Positions 30,632-41,500 of a stretch of 64,000 nucleotides of DNA are shown here, piece by piece. The stretch is from positions 37,462,001 through 37,526,000 of the forward strand of contig JARKIP010000035.1 in NCBI GenBank assembly GCA_029990175.1, in the 5' to 3' direction. Both the position numbers and the translations under genes were made by a program. The notes beneath the pieces are model-generated. The model was not told where the DNA came from. It made no database searches and saw nothing but the letters and a program-made list of their open reading frames with translations. This DNA comes from Petunia secreta. Taxonomy: Eukaryota > Streptophyta > Magnoliopsida > Solanales > Solanaceae. How positions within the stretch are numbered: the first letter of the stretch is position 1; the number at the start of each line of letters is the position of its first letter.

Positions 30632-30643
30632 TGGTATCAGAGC
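30632..30643 (+). promoter_or_regulatory. E primer-binding site, initiator tRNA-Met
   Basis: TGGTATCAGAGC three bases after the LTR. It is followed by GGGTTTTG-TTTCTA-CAAACCC, a possible hairpin. Confidence 0.93.
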
Positions 30644-31886
30644 AAGGCTCGGGTTTTGTTTCTACAAACCCCCGACCCTTGATTCTTCGTGCCTAGGTCG
30701 ATTCCTATCTTTAGTTTCTTGTTTGTTGTTATTGAAAGAAGAAAATTACAAAAAAATTGAAAAATTGAAAAATCTAAAAATTTGGTGTATCTTGTTGGTT
30801 TGGATGATTTATGATATGGGTGTTATAGATTCTTGATCGTGGATGAATTCCCGTTATTTGGGTACCAAATTTGTTGGAATTGGTGAAGTTTGAAAAATCG
30901 AAACCCTACTTGCCCTTAAACCCTTGATGAACTTGTTCTTGATGAATTTTTGCTTGATTCTTGGGTTGGATTGATGTTGGTTTGAAAACTTGATATTGGG
31001 GATTGATCTTCATTGAAAAACAAATGAATCGGTACCAATTTTGTGGGATTTGAACATATATAACACCTACTTTGATGAATCACAATCCATTTTGAAACCC
31101 TTTGATAAACCCTTGTGTTCTTGAAGAGGATGAACATGGTGAATTCGTTGTTTTCGATTGGGGTTTGTTAAAAATCTTTGGGGTTTGATCTTTGTGACCA
31201 AAAACAACTTTGGGTATCCTTGGATTGTGAAAACGAGTCGAAAACATCGGATTTGAGGCTTGGAAATCGACTTGAAACGAGTTTGAACTGTGCTGAAAAG
31301 TTGCAGAGGCGGAGCGCCTCAATTTAGAGGCGGAGCGCCTCATCACTGGGAGCTCTCTGGATTTCCTGAGGCGGAGCGCCTCCCCTGAAGAGCGGAGCGC
31401 CTCCCCCTGTAGGTTTGCCCTGGGCGGACCGCCCACTTCCTGAGGCGGGGCGCCTACTTCCTGAACGTTGGGAATTGGGTAGTTTCTTCTAGGTTCTCGT
31501 GTTTTGTTGATTGCATTGCTTCCGGTTAGTGCTATTAGAGTATAATCCTACTCGATTAGTGCTAATTACTTTGAGCTATTAGGATCATCGTGCCATAGAA
31601 AGGAGACTAGAATTCAAAGAAGATCCGTAGTATCTTTTGATTCAAGTCCTCAATTAAAGTGCCTATCGTTCCAATCGAGTCCCATTAACTCCACTCACCC
31701 CGGAGTGCATCTGGACTTGATAAGTTGAGTGATTGAGTTGTGGTTAGTTGGTCAACTACTTGAAGCTTTTAGACTCAAACTTGTGTGAAATATCCATCCC
31801 CCACTAAACACGAGCGAGCCGAGTGAAACATTTGTGAGGGAGTGGGAGAGGTATTTTGCTAACGTTTGTTGCTTTTTGTAGGTACC
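30644..31886 (+). other. E leader
   Basis: About 1.24 kb. It contains the post-PBS hairpin (30651-30672), AT-rich sequence, the palindrome array (31306-31456), and the shared block with TTAGTGCTATTAGAG (31525), TTAGTGCTAATTAC (31556) and CACTC-ACCCCG-GAGTG (31693-31708). A pyrimidine-rich TTTTTGTAG precedes the start codon. No gene. Confidence 0.75.
31306..31456. repeat. E leader palindrome array
   Basis: AGGCGGAGCGCCT (three times, one damaged further), GGGCGGACCGCCC and AGGCGGGGCGCCT around a CTCTCTGGATTT spacer, like the E LTR array. Confidence 0.92.
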
Positions 31887-34800
31887 ATGGCAAACGATGG
31901 AGATGATCCCATGACGCACTTTATGGCCACCATTATGGCTAAATTAGAGGATATCTCATTGAGACTTGAAACCGTCGAGAGGAATCAAGTTGAAACCGGT
32001 GAGAGGAGGACCCCGAGCGTCCAAATTGAATCCGGAGAAGGAACGAGTCATAGCACTCCTATGACTCCCGGACACTTTGTTGAGCTAAACAAGAGGTATG
32101 AACAAAGCAAAGTTGAAGCTCTACGAGAGCGTGGGTTGGGCAATCCCCGACAAGAGGGCAATCCCCTCAACTTGGGCAATCCCCAAGTAAATGCTCCACT
32201 TAGAAGACCCGTGCGGAATGTCCCACCTCTTGAACAAATTGATGAAGTTCAAGAAGAGGAGGAGTTTGGGTATGGTGATGAAGCCTATGGGTATGATGTT
32301 CCTTATCAACCTAGGAGGCAAATGCATTGGGGTCGAAATATGGATAGGGGTAGAGGCCGAGGTCGAGGGCCACCCATGGGCTATGCTAGAGGGAATGTGA
32401 GGAGAGAGTATGTTGCTCATGATGACAATTACGGAGGCCAACCGGAGCCTAACTATGGGGTACGTGACAACAACAACAACCTCAATAGTGTCAAGCTAAA
32501 TCTTCCACCCTTCAAGGGAACTTGTGATCCGGAGGCATACATGGAATGGGTACTACTTATGGAGAGAGTGTTTGACACCAATGAAATGACCGAGGAGAGA
32601 AAGGGTACCTATGCTATTTCTACCTTTAAGGCCTATGCTTCTACTTGGCGGGAGTGTATGAAGAGGTCTAGGAGAAGGATGAACTTGCATTTGAATGTGA
32701 CTTGGGATGAGTTGAAAGGCCTTATGAACACCAAGTACATAACTCCAAGGTATCGGCAAGAGCAACTCAAGAAGCTCTATGATCTAAAGCAAGGTGTCAA
32801 ATCGGTGCATGAGTACTATGATGAGTTTGAGAAGATCCGGATGGCATTGGATATGGATACCGAAGGTGAAGAAGAAGCCATGATCCGATTCAAGAATGGC
32901 TTGAGCTATGGTATAGCTTCTCAATTGAGGTTGCATCATTATCTCACACTTCAAGATATGTTTGAAGCCGCAATTGATGCCGAGACTTGGCTCAAAAGAG
33001 AGAAGTTCAAAAACAACACTCCTACTACTACAAGCAAGCCAAAAGAGTGGGAGACTCCAAATGCCAACTTTCCAAGTGCAAGTGCTAGCAAAGAAGTGAA
33101 GAAGCCTTATGAGAAGACTACACCACACTTGGAAGGTAATTCTAAAACTCGCTTGAGTAATCCTATTTCTACTTCTACTCAATGTTATAAGTGTAAGGGC
33201 TATGGGCATATTGCTAAGGAATGCACTACAAAAAGAACCATGGTTGTGGTTGGTGATTTGGTGTATGAGCAAGAGAGTGAACCCGAGGAAGAAGAGGGAG
33301 TAGAAGGTGATGAGGAAGGAGATGATGGGGAGATTGTCATAGAGGAAGAAGATGATGATGCCCGTGCCTTCCTTGTTGTGAGGAGGAGTCTAGGAGCCAT
33401 GATAGTGGAGGATAGTGGAACCTTGCAAAGGGAAAATCTATTCCATCCTAGGTGCCGGGTCAAAGATGTTGTGTGCTCTATGATCATTGACTCTGGGAGT
33501 TGTACTAATGTTGTGAGTCAATCTCTTATATCCCAATTGAAATTGCCTACCGTGAAGCACCCCAAGCCGTATCGATTACAATGGATTAGTGAGTGTGGGG
33601 AGTTAAAGGTAGTGGAGCAAGCAATTATCAAGTTCAAAATGGGTAGTTATGTGGATGAACACTTGTTCGACGTGGTGCCCATGCAAGCTTGCCACCTTCT
33701 CTTTGGAAGGCCTTGGCAATTTGATCGACAAGTGGTTCATGACGGTCGTGTCAATACTTACACGGTCAAACATGAAGGGAAGAGATATGTGCTTAAACCC
33801 CTAACTCCCAAGCAAGTGAGTGATGACTACAAACTCATGAAGGAGTTGAAGGAAGCGGCTAAAGCCAAGTCACCCATTGTACTTGAACCCGAGGCAAACA
33901 ATTTCATTGTTTTGCCAATGCATGATGAAAATGGGAGTCACTCCACTCCAATTGAGAGAGAAAAGATAGAGAGAAGTGAGGGAGTGACCGGTGACAATCC
34001 AAGAGAGGAAAAAGGAGAGGAATTGAGGAGTGATGTGAGTGGATTGTCACCACAAACTACACTTGACCATGAGGTAAAATTGAGAGAGATGAGAGGTGAG
34101 GAAGGAAAAATTGAGAGTGAGAGCACCCATTGTTCTAACCCTTCTTTATCTTCTATCTCTTCTTGTGAAAGTTCTTGTGTAGGTACATTTGAAGACAAGT
34201 CAATGGAGCCTCAATGTGAGCTTCATGAAGGAGGAGTTGCATATGACACTTCAAATCTTGTGAGTGATCAAGAAAGTACTACAAATGTAAGTGTTGCTTT
34301 ACCTTTTCATGAGCCTACTAGCTACTTGTCTTGTAATGACTCAACACTAGTTGGTATTTTTGATGCATCTAGTGAGTATACCACTAGTGAAGAGTCTAGT
34401 TGTCAACTTGAGTTTGCATGTGAAACACTAGTTGGGAGGAGCACTATGCCACATCATGATGTGAGCCCATTGTTCATTGAACCCCTCCCTAGTGTAGATT
34501 TGATAGTTGACCATGATTGTGACCTTTGCTATGACACACCGCCAACCTTTGACATAGGGAAATATGAGGTAATTGACCATTCCCTAATTGATATGCTTCT
34601 ATTTGGTGGACCAATGTGTTGTGGTGATGATGGTCTTGTCCTTGAGGAGTCCAAATTGCATGAATTGGACAAGGTTGTTCGTGATGACTCCTCAAGTGAA
34701 CCTAGTCTTGATAGCTCGTCTATGTTTTATCATGATAGTGAGATGTATGTTTTTACCAATCCCTTATTTGAAGGCATTCTCATTAGTGGATATGACTTGT

Positions 34801-35747
34801 ATCGGACTAGGGTGGGTGGTCAAATGGAACCCCCATGGTGTGAAGGGTTTGACCCCTTAGGCAACCCATTGCTTGAAAATGTGGGTGAGGTAGATGGTTC
34901 TTTGAGTGACCCTACTAGTGCTAGTTTGGGTTGTGATGAAGAAGAATCCATCATCAACACCTTCCTTGAGAGCTTGACTTTTGAGGAGGGTTGCCTAGTT
35001 GATGAAATGGAAGGGAAAGAGGAACCCCTTGGTGTGAGTAGCTATGCTCTAAAGAAGGGGAGTGGAGTGCTTGATCCTACTCGTAGGGTGGGCTATTTGA
35101 CTCACTCCACTCCACATGTTGATCACACCTCGAGGATAGGTTGGTGTGTTGATCTTGAGCTTAAGGTTCAAGGGGATTTTGGTAGCTTAATCTTGCATTT
35201 TCAATGCCCCCATGACCTCTTTGCTCATTATCTTGTTGAGTGCATGTTGATTTTTAACCAAGTGCTTATGGTTCTCTTTGGAGACTTGATATTCATGATT
35301 GTTATCGACGCTTGGTTATATCACAAGAGTGTGTATTCCACACTTCTTGCACTAACCTACTTTCAAAGTGGGACGTTTGCGTGTTTTTGCTTGTCGTTGC
35401 TTGTAGGTTCTAAGCTCCATGCTAAAGCGAGGAAGATCTTGAAAGAAGCCTATGCCAAAGTGACGATCAAGAAGGACAAAGGAGCAGATTCTTGGCCACC
35501 CCGAAGAGTTGATAGAGCCATGAGAGACCAAGCCTTGATTTCGAGGACGAAATCTTCTCAAGAAGGGGAGGATGATAAGACCCAAATCGAGCAACCATCC
35601 AAAAGCACCATCCAAGGCCAAGGAAGAGCACTTCAAGGTCATGCATTGGGACGCCATGGAAAGAAGAGCATCCGAGACACAATTCGAAGTGTTTCAAGAA
35701 GCTTCAGGAAGAGGCGGACCGCCTACGGATTGAGGCGGACCGCCTAA
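31887..35747 (+). CDS. E single ORF: gag, protease and pol-replacing domain
   Basis: 1286 residues from the ATG at 31887 (after TTTTTGTAGGTACC; frame open to 31866). RGRGRGRG at 154-161, capsid about 200-375, CCHC knuckle CYKCKGYGHIAKEC at 433-446, acidic linker 460-490, protease IIDSGSC (DSG 535-537) and LLFGRPW about 605. Residues from about 680 to 1200 are the unknown acidic region, with CYDTPPTFDIGKYE, EPPWCEGFDPL, LKKGSGVLD and DAWLYHKSVYS. The tail KARKILKEAYAKVTIKKDKG...ISRTKSSQEGEDD matches the integrase end of C. The frame then crosses PPT and LTR. It is plausibly a polyprotein processed by its own protease; RT must come from elsewhere. It is more than 80% similar by eye to D and G in gag and protease. 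Confidence 0.92.
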   Translation: MANDGDDPMTHFMATIMAKLEDISLRLETVERNQVETGERRTPSVQIESGEGTSHSTPMTPGHFVELNKRYEQSKVEALRERGLGNPRQEGNPLNLGNPQVNAPLRRPVRNVPPLEQIDEVQEEEEFGYGDEAYGYDVPYQPRRQMHWGRNMDRGRGRGRGPPMGYARGNVRREYVAHDDNYGGQPEPNYGVRDNNNNLNSVKLNLPPFKGTCDPEAYMEWVLLMERVFDTNEMTEERKGTYAISTFKAYASTWRECMKRSRRRMNLHLNVTWDELKGLMNTKYITPRYRQEQLKKLYDLKQGVKSVHEYYDEFEKIRMALDMDTEGEEEAMIRFKNGLSYGIASQLRLHHYLTLQDMFEAAIDAETWLKREKFKNNTPTTTSKPKEWETPNANFPSASASKEVKKPYEKTTPHLEGNSKTRLSNPISTSTQCYKCKGYGHIAKECTTKRTMVVVGDLVYEQESEPEEEEGVEGDEEGDDGEIVIEEEDDDARAFLVVRRSLGAMIVEDSGTLQRENLFHPRCRVKDVVCSMIIDSGSCTNVVSQSLISQLKLPTVKHPKPYRLQWISECGELKVVEQAIIKFKMGSYVDEHLFDVVPMQACHLLFGRPWQFDRQVVHDGRVNTYTVKHEGKRYVLKPLTPKQVSDDYKLMKELKEAAKAKSPIVLEPEANNFIVLPMHDENGSHSTPIEREKIERSEGVTGDNPREEKGEELRSDVSGLSPQTTLDHEVKLREMRGEEGKIESESTHCSNPSLSSISSCESSCVGTFEDKSMEPQCELHEGGVAYDTSNLVSDQESTTNVSVALPFHEPTSYLSCNDSTLVGIFDASSEYTTSEESSCQLEFACETLVGRSTMPHHDVSPLFIEPLPSVDLIVDHDCDLCYDTPPTFDIGKYEVIDHSLIDMLLFGGPMCCGDDGLVLEESKLHELDKVVRDDSSSEPSLDSSSMFYHDSEMYVFTNPLFEGILISGYDLYRTRVGGQMEPPWCEGFDPLGNPLLENVGEVDGSLSDPTSASLGCDEEESIINTFLESLTFEEGCLVDEMEGKEEPLGVSSYALKKGSGVLDPTRRVGYLTHSTPHVDHTSRIGWCVDLELKVQGDFGSLILHFQCPHDLFAHYLVECMLIFNQVLMVLFGDLIFMIVIDAWLYHKSVYSTLLALTYFQSGTFACFCLSLLVGSKLHAKARKILKEAYAKVTIKKDKGADSWPPRRVDRAMRDQALISRTKSSQEGEDDKTQIEQPSKSTIQGQGRALQGHALGRHGKKSIRDTIRSVSRSFRKRRTAYGLRRTA
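35537..35572 (+). promoter_or_regulatory. E polypurine tract and hairpin
   Basis: GATTTCGAGGACGAAATC (35537-35554), then AAGAAGGGGAGGA, then LTR start TGATAAG at 35573. Confidence 0.9.
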
Positions 35748-36309
35748 AGGTTGATTGCTCTCTGGATTCCAAGAGGCGGACCAAGGAGGCGGAGCGCCTA
35801 GAGGAGCTGAGGCGGACCGCCTAAGGCATGGGGCGGGCGCCTCCCCCTATGCAAGTTTGACGGGATTTTGACTTTAAGTCGCTATGTAATTCCTAGTATG
35901 CCCCTACGTGGCTTATGACTTTAGAACCTATTTTAAGGGTACTTTAGGCCTTTCCTTATGTCTTGAATGAGGCCTATAAATACTCCATAGCTTAGCATTA
36001 TTCCTAAGTTAGCTATTATGATGAATGATTGATTGTCAATGACAATGTTCAAGAGTGGATTCTCTTTGAATGAAAACCCTTTGAGACGGTTTGAGTTTAC
36101 TAGTGGATTCTAGTTGAACCCCAAACCACCCCCGATCATTCTATTTGCGAGTCCCAGGTGCGGCTCGAGGGTAGTTGCATAGTGTAGGTCCTCCTTGACA
36201 CCGATACGAGGGTATTATGGAACGAGTTCTCCATAGTTACTTCGTAGGGAGTTCGAGTAGTGTCTCGCTCTTTATCTTTATTTCCGCGTTTCGATTTTGA
36301 TTCTTATCA
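35573..36309 (+). repeat. E 3' LTR
   Basis: 737 bp, near-identical to 29890-30628. U3 array at 35711-35846. Confidence 0.95.
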
Positions 36310-37636
36310 TAGGTTCCACTAGTAAATTCAAGCAACCAAGAAAGGGTTTCTTCATAAAAAGAGATAAACTCTATTCATCATTCATAAGATTCAAAGGTAA
36401 GCTAATGGTTCAAAGAGGCTAAGTGAAGTATTTATAGGCTTCACTTAGTCATACTAAAAGGTCTAAAATACCCCCAAAGTGGGTTAAAACAAATAAGGCC
36501 ACGCAGGGCTAAAGTTGGAAGTCCAAGACAAAAGTAATAAAATATCCCGCAACTCGTCACAGGGGGAGGCGGTCCGCCTAGATAGGGAGGCGGTCCGCCT
36601 AGCAGCTTCAGCTTCTCTGGATTTCTCTGAGGCGCTCCGCCTCTTGTCTGAGGCGCTCCGCCTCCTGACTTCCGGCTCTCTGGATTTTGGGAGGCGCCCC
36701 GCCTCAGCTGGGAGGCGCTCCGCCTTGTTCTGGAGCCCCTTGGGGTGTCTCATTTTGAGTCTCTTGAGCCTCTCCAAGTATCCTAGAGGGTCCTCCATCC
36801 ACGGTACACCAAAGCATGGTCTTCAAGTCACTCTCGGGGCCTTCTTCCATACCCTTCCATATCAAGTGAAGATGGGTATCTTGGATCAACTTGGCTTGAC
36901 TCCGAGTGAAGGGTCTTGAGGGGGTTTGGGTCTTATCACTTATACACTAATCTAATAGTGTATAAGGGCGTATAAAGCTTAGGGGTCGTTTATACACTTT
37001 AAAACTATATTTTTTCAAAGTATCATCATCTAGATCATGTATTTGCATGTATATGTAAGTATTATTACATGCGACAACCCACTATTTGCATTTATGTGTT
37101 CTTGTGATTTCGTTTTTGAAAACAACCCCTCTCCCTATATGTATACTTCCAGAAATCCGACCCCAACACCAAAATGCCATTAAGGTTAGGGCTCGACAAT
37201 TAATGACGAGTCACGCCGACCCTAAATGAGCCGACATTTTATTTTAAAACAAACTCCCTTTTGTTTTACCAAAATCTGAACTTTATTTGCAAAATATACT
37301 CTTTGTGCAAACCTTTCCAAGTATGTAAGTTGGTAGTAAACCCCGTTTATATGTGTTAACACCACTTGTATGTTGTTTCACGATTAGGCGTTTAATATGA
37401 GAGGCCTTGACTACGATTAAGCTCATGTATAGGCCGAATATAAATTGTTTGTGTGTGAAGATACGATAAATCCAAGTTAGTATTCATATGACAATATACA
37501 CTGTTTACATCCCAAATTAAGACTCGGATGGTATTTTTTTTCTTTTACTTTATTTAGTTATTGTATTATTTATGTGACATTTTGCATACTCCACTCATAC
37601 TCCCCCACTCCTGGGAAACGACACTTCACACACACA

Positions 37637-37655
37637 TGGCGATTACGTGGATCCC
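37637..37655 (+). promoter_or_regulatory. Candidate F primer-binding site
   Basis: TGGCGATTACGTGGATCCC directly follows ...cacacaca. It resembles the TGGCGA... primer sites of Ogre/Tat elements, but I cannot match a particular tRNA with certainty. Confidence 0.5.
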
Positions 37656-37836
37656 ACGGCTGCTTCACCACCAAAACACCTGTTAAGAGGGACATGTTGG
37701 AATATAGTTGGTCCGTGGTAAAGCCAACAATTTCAAATGATCCCACTCCTTGGCCGTCCGCCTTGGGGAACCGTGTCTAGAATCATACCACTCTTCTATT
37801 GTAACGAGCATGCATCATACCGTAGGAGGGGCTCCC

Positions 37837-38576
37837 TGATAAGAATCAAATACGAAACGCGGAAATAAAGATAAAGAGCGAGACACTACTCGAACTCCCT
37901 ACGAAGTAACTATGGAGAACTCGTTCCATAATACCCTCGTATCGGTGTCAAGGAGGACCTACACTATGCAACTACCCTCGAGCCGCACCTGGGACTCGCA
38001 AATAGAATGATCGGGGGTGGTTTGGGGTTCAACTAGAATCCACTAGTAAACTCAAACCGTCTCAAAGGGTTTTCATTCAAAGAGAATCCACTCTTGAACA
38101 TTGTCATTGACAATCAATCATTCATCATAATAGCTAACTAAGGAATAATGCTAAGCTATGGAGTATTTATAGGCCTCATTAAAGACATAAGGAAAGGCCT
38201 AAAGTACCCTTAAGTAGATTCTAAAGTCATAAGCCACATAGGGGCATAATAGAAATTACATAGGCTAAAAACTAGAAAATCCCGCAGCTCTTCAACACTA
38301 GGCGCCCCGCCTGTTTGTACTAGGCGGTCCGCCTAGTCTTCAGTAGGCGCCCCAAGTAGGCCCTCCGCCTCTGCAGCAGGCGGACTGAGATCCAGAGAGT
38401 GAACAATAAGTGGGCGGTCCGCCCCTTTGCACTAGGCGGTCCGCCTGCTTCTCTGAATGCTTGAAACGTCTTGAAATGTGTCTCTAAGGCTCCTCGTTCC
38501 ATGGCGTTTCAATGCATAAGCCCTTCCTTGGCCTTGGATGATGTTTTTAGATGGTTGCTCGATTTGGGTCTTATCA
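37837..38576 (-). repeat. G 3' LTR
   Basis: 740 bp. The minus strand begins TGATAAGACCC and ends GATTCTTATCA. TATA box on the minus strand at 38164-38172. U3 array at 38299-38448 with AGGCGGTCCGCCT and AGGCGCCCCGCCT units around an ATCCAGAGAG spacer. Confidence 0.95.
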
Positions 38577-41500
38577 TCCTCCCCTTCTTGAGAAGATTTC
38601 GTCCTCGAAATCAAGGCGTGGTCTCTCATAGCTCTAGCAACTCCTTGGGGTGGCCAAGAATCTCCTCCTTTGTCCCTCTTGATCGCCACTTTGTCATAGG
38701 CTTCTTCCAAGATCTTCCTCGCCTGAGCATGGAGCTTAGAACCTACAAGCAACGACAAGCAAAAACAAGCAAACGTCCTACTTTGAAAGTAGGTTAGTGC
38801 AAGAAGTGTGGAAAACACACTCTTGTGATATAACCAAGCATCAATAACAATCATGAATATCAAGTCTCCAAAGAGAACCATAAGCACTTGGTTAAAGATC
38901 AACATGCACTCAACAAGATAATGAGCAAATAGGTCATGGGGGTATGAAAAATGCAAGATCAAGCTATCAAAACCCTCTTGAACCTTAAGCTCAAAATCAA
39001 CATACCAATCAATCCTCGAGGTGTGATCAACATGTGGAGTGGAGTGAATCAAATAGCCCAACCTACAAGTAGGATGAATCACTCCACTCCCCTTCTTTAG
39101 AGCATACCTACTCACACCAAGGGGTTCCTCTTTCCCTTCCATTTCATCAATTAGGCAACCCTCCTCAAAAGCCAAGCTATCAAGGAAGGTATTGATGATG
39201 GATTCTTCTTCATCATAACCCCAACAAGCAATAGTAGGGTCACTCAAAGAACCATCTACCTCTCCCAAATCTCCAAACAATGGGTTGCCTAAGGGGTCAA
39301 ACCCTTCACACCATGGGGGTTCCATTTGACCACCCACCCTAGACCGATACAAGTCATGTCCACTAATGAGAATGCCTTCAAATAAAGGATTGGTAAAAAC
39401 ATGCATCTCACTATCATGATCAAGCATAGACAAGTTATCAAGACTAGGTTCACTTGAGGAGTCATCATAGACAACCTTGTCCAATTCATGCAATTTGGAC
39501 TCCTCAAGGACAATTCCATCTTTACCACAACACATTGACCCACCAAATAGTAGCAAATCAACAAGAGCATGATCAACTATCTCATCTTCACCTATGTCAA
39601 AGGTTGGTGGTGTGTCATAGCAAAGGTCACAATCATGGTCAACTATCAAATCTACACTAGGGAGGGGTTCAATGAACAATGAGCTCACATCATGATGTGG
39701 CATAGTGCTCCTCCCAACTAGTGTTTCACATGCAAACTCAAGTTGACAACTAGACTCTTCACTAGTGGTATACTCACTAGATGCATCAAAAACACCAACT
39801 AGTGTTGAGTCATCACAAGACAAGTAGCTAGTAGGTTCATGAAAAGGTGAAGCAACACTTACATTTGTAGTACTTCCTTGATCACTCACAAGGTTTGAAG
39901 TGTCATATGCAACTTCCCCTTCATGAAGCTCACATTGAGGCTCCAATGACTTGTCTTCCAATGTACCTACACAAGAACCTTCACAAGAAGAGATAGAAGA
40001 TAAAGAAGGGTTAGAACAATGGGTGCTCTCACTCTCAATTTTTCCTTCCTCACCCCTCATCTCTCTCAATTTTACCTCATGGTCAAGTGTAGTTTGTGGT
40101 GACAATCCGCTCACATCACTCCTCAAATCCTCTCCTTTTTCCCCTCTTGGATTGTCACCGGTCACTCCCTCACTTCTCTCTATCTTTTCTCTCTCAATTA
40201 GAGTGGAGTGACTCCCATTTTCATCATGCATTGGCAAAACAATGAAATTGTTTGCCTCGGGTTCAAGTACAATGGGTGACTTCGCTTTAGCCCTTTCCCT
40301 CAACTCCCGCATTCGTTTGTAGTCATCACTCACTTGCTTGGGAGTTAGGGGTTTAAGCAAATATCTCTTCCCTTCATGTTTGGCCGTGTAAGTATTGACA
40401 CGACCGTCATGAACCACTTGTCGATCAAATTGCCAAGGCCTTCCAAGGAGAAGGTGGCAAGCTTGCATGGGCACCACGTCAAACAAGTGTTCATCCACAT
40501 AACTACCCATTTTGAACTTGATCATTGCTTGCTCCACTACCTTTAACTCCCCACACTCACTAAGCCATTGTAAGCGATACGGCTTGGGGTGCTTCACGGT
40601 AGGCAACTTCAATTGGGATATAAGAGATTGGCTCACAACATTAGTACAACTCCCGGAGTCAATGATCATTGAGCACACAACACCTTTGACTCGGCATCTA
40701 GCATGGAATAGATTTTCCCTTTGCAAGGTTTCACCATCCTCTACTATCATGGTCCCTAGACTCCTCCGCACAACAAGGAAGGCACGGGCATCATCATCTT
40801 CTCCTTCCATGGCAACAATCTCTCCAACATCTCCTTCCTCATCACCTTCTACTCCCTCTTCTTCCTCGGGTTCACTCTCTTGCTCATACACCAAATCACC
40901 AACCACAACCATGGTTCTTTTTGTGGTGCATTCCTTAGCAATATGCCCAAAGCCCTTACACTTATAACATTGAGTAGAAGTAGAAATAGGATTACTCAAG
41001 CGAGTTTTAGAATTACCTTCTAAGTGTGGTGTAGCCTTCTCATAAGGCCCTTTCACTTCTTTGCTAGCACTTGCACTTGGAAAGTTGGCATTTGGAGGCT
41101 TCCACTCCTTTGGCTTGCTTGTAGTGGTAGGAGTGTTGTTTTTGAACTTCTCTCTTTTGAGCCAAGCCTCGGCATCAATTGCGGCTTCAAACATATCTTC
41201 AAGTGTGAGATAATGATGCAACCTCAATTGAGAAGCGATACCATAGCTCAAGCCATTCTTGAATCGGATCATGGCTTCTTCTTCACCTTCGGTATCCATA
41301 TCCAATGCCATCCGGATCTTTTCAAATTCATCATGGTATTCATGCACCGATTTGACACCTTGTTTTAGATCATAGAGCCTCTTGAGTTGCTCTTGCCGAT
41401 ACCTTGGAGTTATGTACTTGGCGTTCATAAGGTCCTTCAACTCATCCCAAGTCACATTCAAATGCAAATTCATCCTTCTCCTAGACCTCTTCATAGACTC

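Larger units (their letters stand above)
29890..36309 (+). mobile_element. E: complete non-autonomous LTR retrotransposon in the C 5' LTR
   Basis: 6420 bp on the plus strand with TSD TAGGT (29885-29889 and 36310-36314). LTRs 29890-30628 (739 bp) and 35573-36309 (737 bp) differ at about three bases and one 2-bp indel (gatatcattc versus gatcattc). Order: LTR, PBS, leader, 1287-codon ORF, PPT, LTR. It belongs to the same family as G. Confidence 0.95.
10770..36938 (-). mobile_element. C: degraded autonomous Ty3/gypsy element, host of B, D and E
   Basis: Minus-strand element with TSD CTTAT (10765-10769 and 36939-36943). Without B, D and E it is about 7.7 kb. The order on the minus strand is 5' LTR (36938-36315 plus 29889-29686), PBS, leader, gag, protease, RT, RNase H, integrase, PPT and 3' LTR (11597-10770). 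The integrase C-terminus has a GPF motif and ends in ISRTKSSQEGEDD over the PPT, as in several plant chromovirus-type elements. I see no chromodomain. LTR copies differ at about four positions over 828 bp, so it is fairly young, yet its coding region is disabled. Confidence 0.93.
29686..36938 (-). repeat. C 5' LTR, split by element E
   Basis: The parts 29686-29889 and 36315-36938 join at TAGGT into 828 bp, colinear with 10770-11597. Differences seen include tagataggg versus taggtaggg, agcttcagc versus agctttagc, and gagtgaag versus gagcgaag. The U3 array lies at 36566-36726. E sits in U5. Confidence 0.93.
7850..37636 (+). repeat. F 5' LTR, about 3.6 kb, split by element C
   Basis: The segments 7850-10769 and 36944-37636 join across the CTTAT duplication into about 3613 bp. 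It starts TGTTGACACCC and ends ...cacacaca before a PBS-like TGGCGATTACG at 37637, giving TG...CA ends. The sequence is mostly AT-rich with no coding capacity; short ORFs in it look random. It holds a C homopolymer at 8334-8345. The 3' boundary rests only on the PBS-like match. Confidence 0.65.

Noticed and set aside
30651..30672. Rho-independent terminator at the post-PBS hairpin
   Set aside because: The DNA is a plant nuclear retrotransposon; bacterial termination does not apply.
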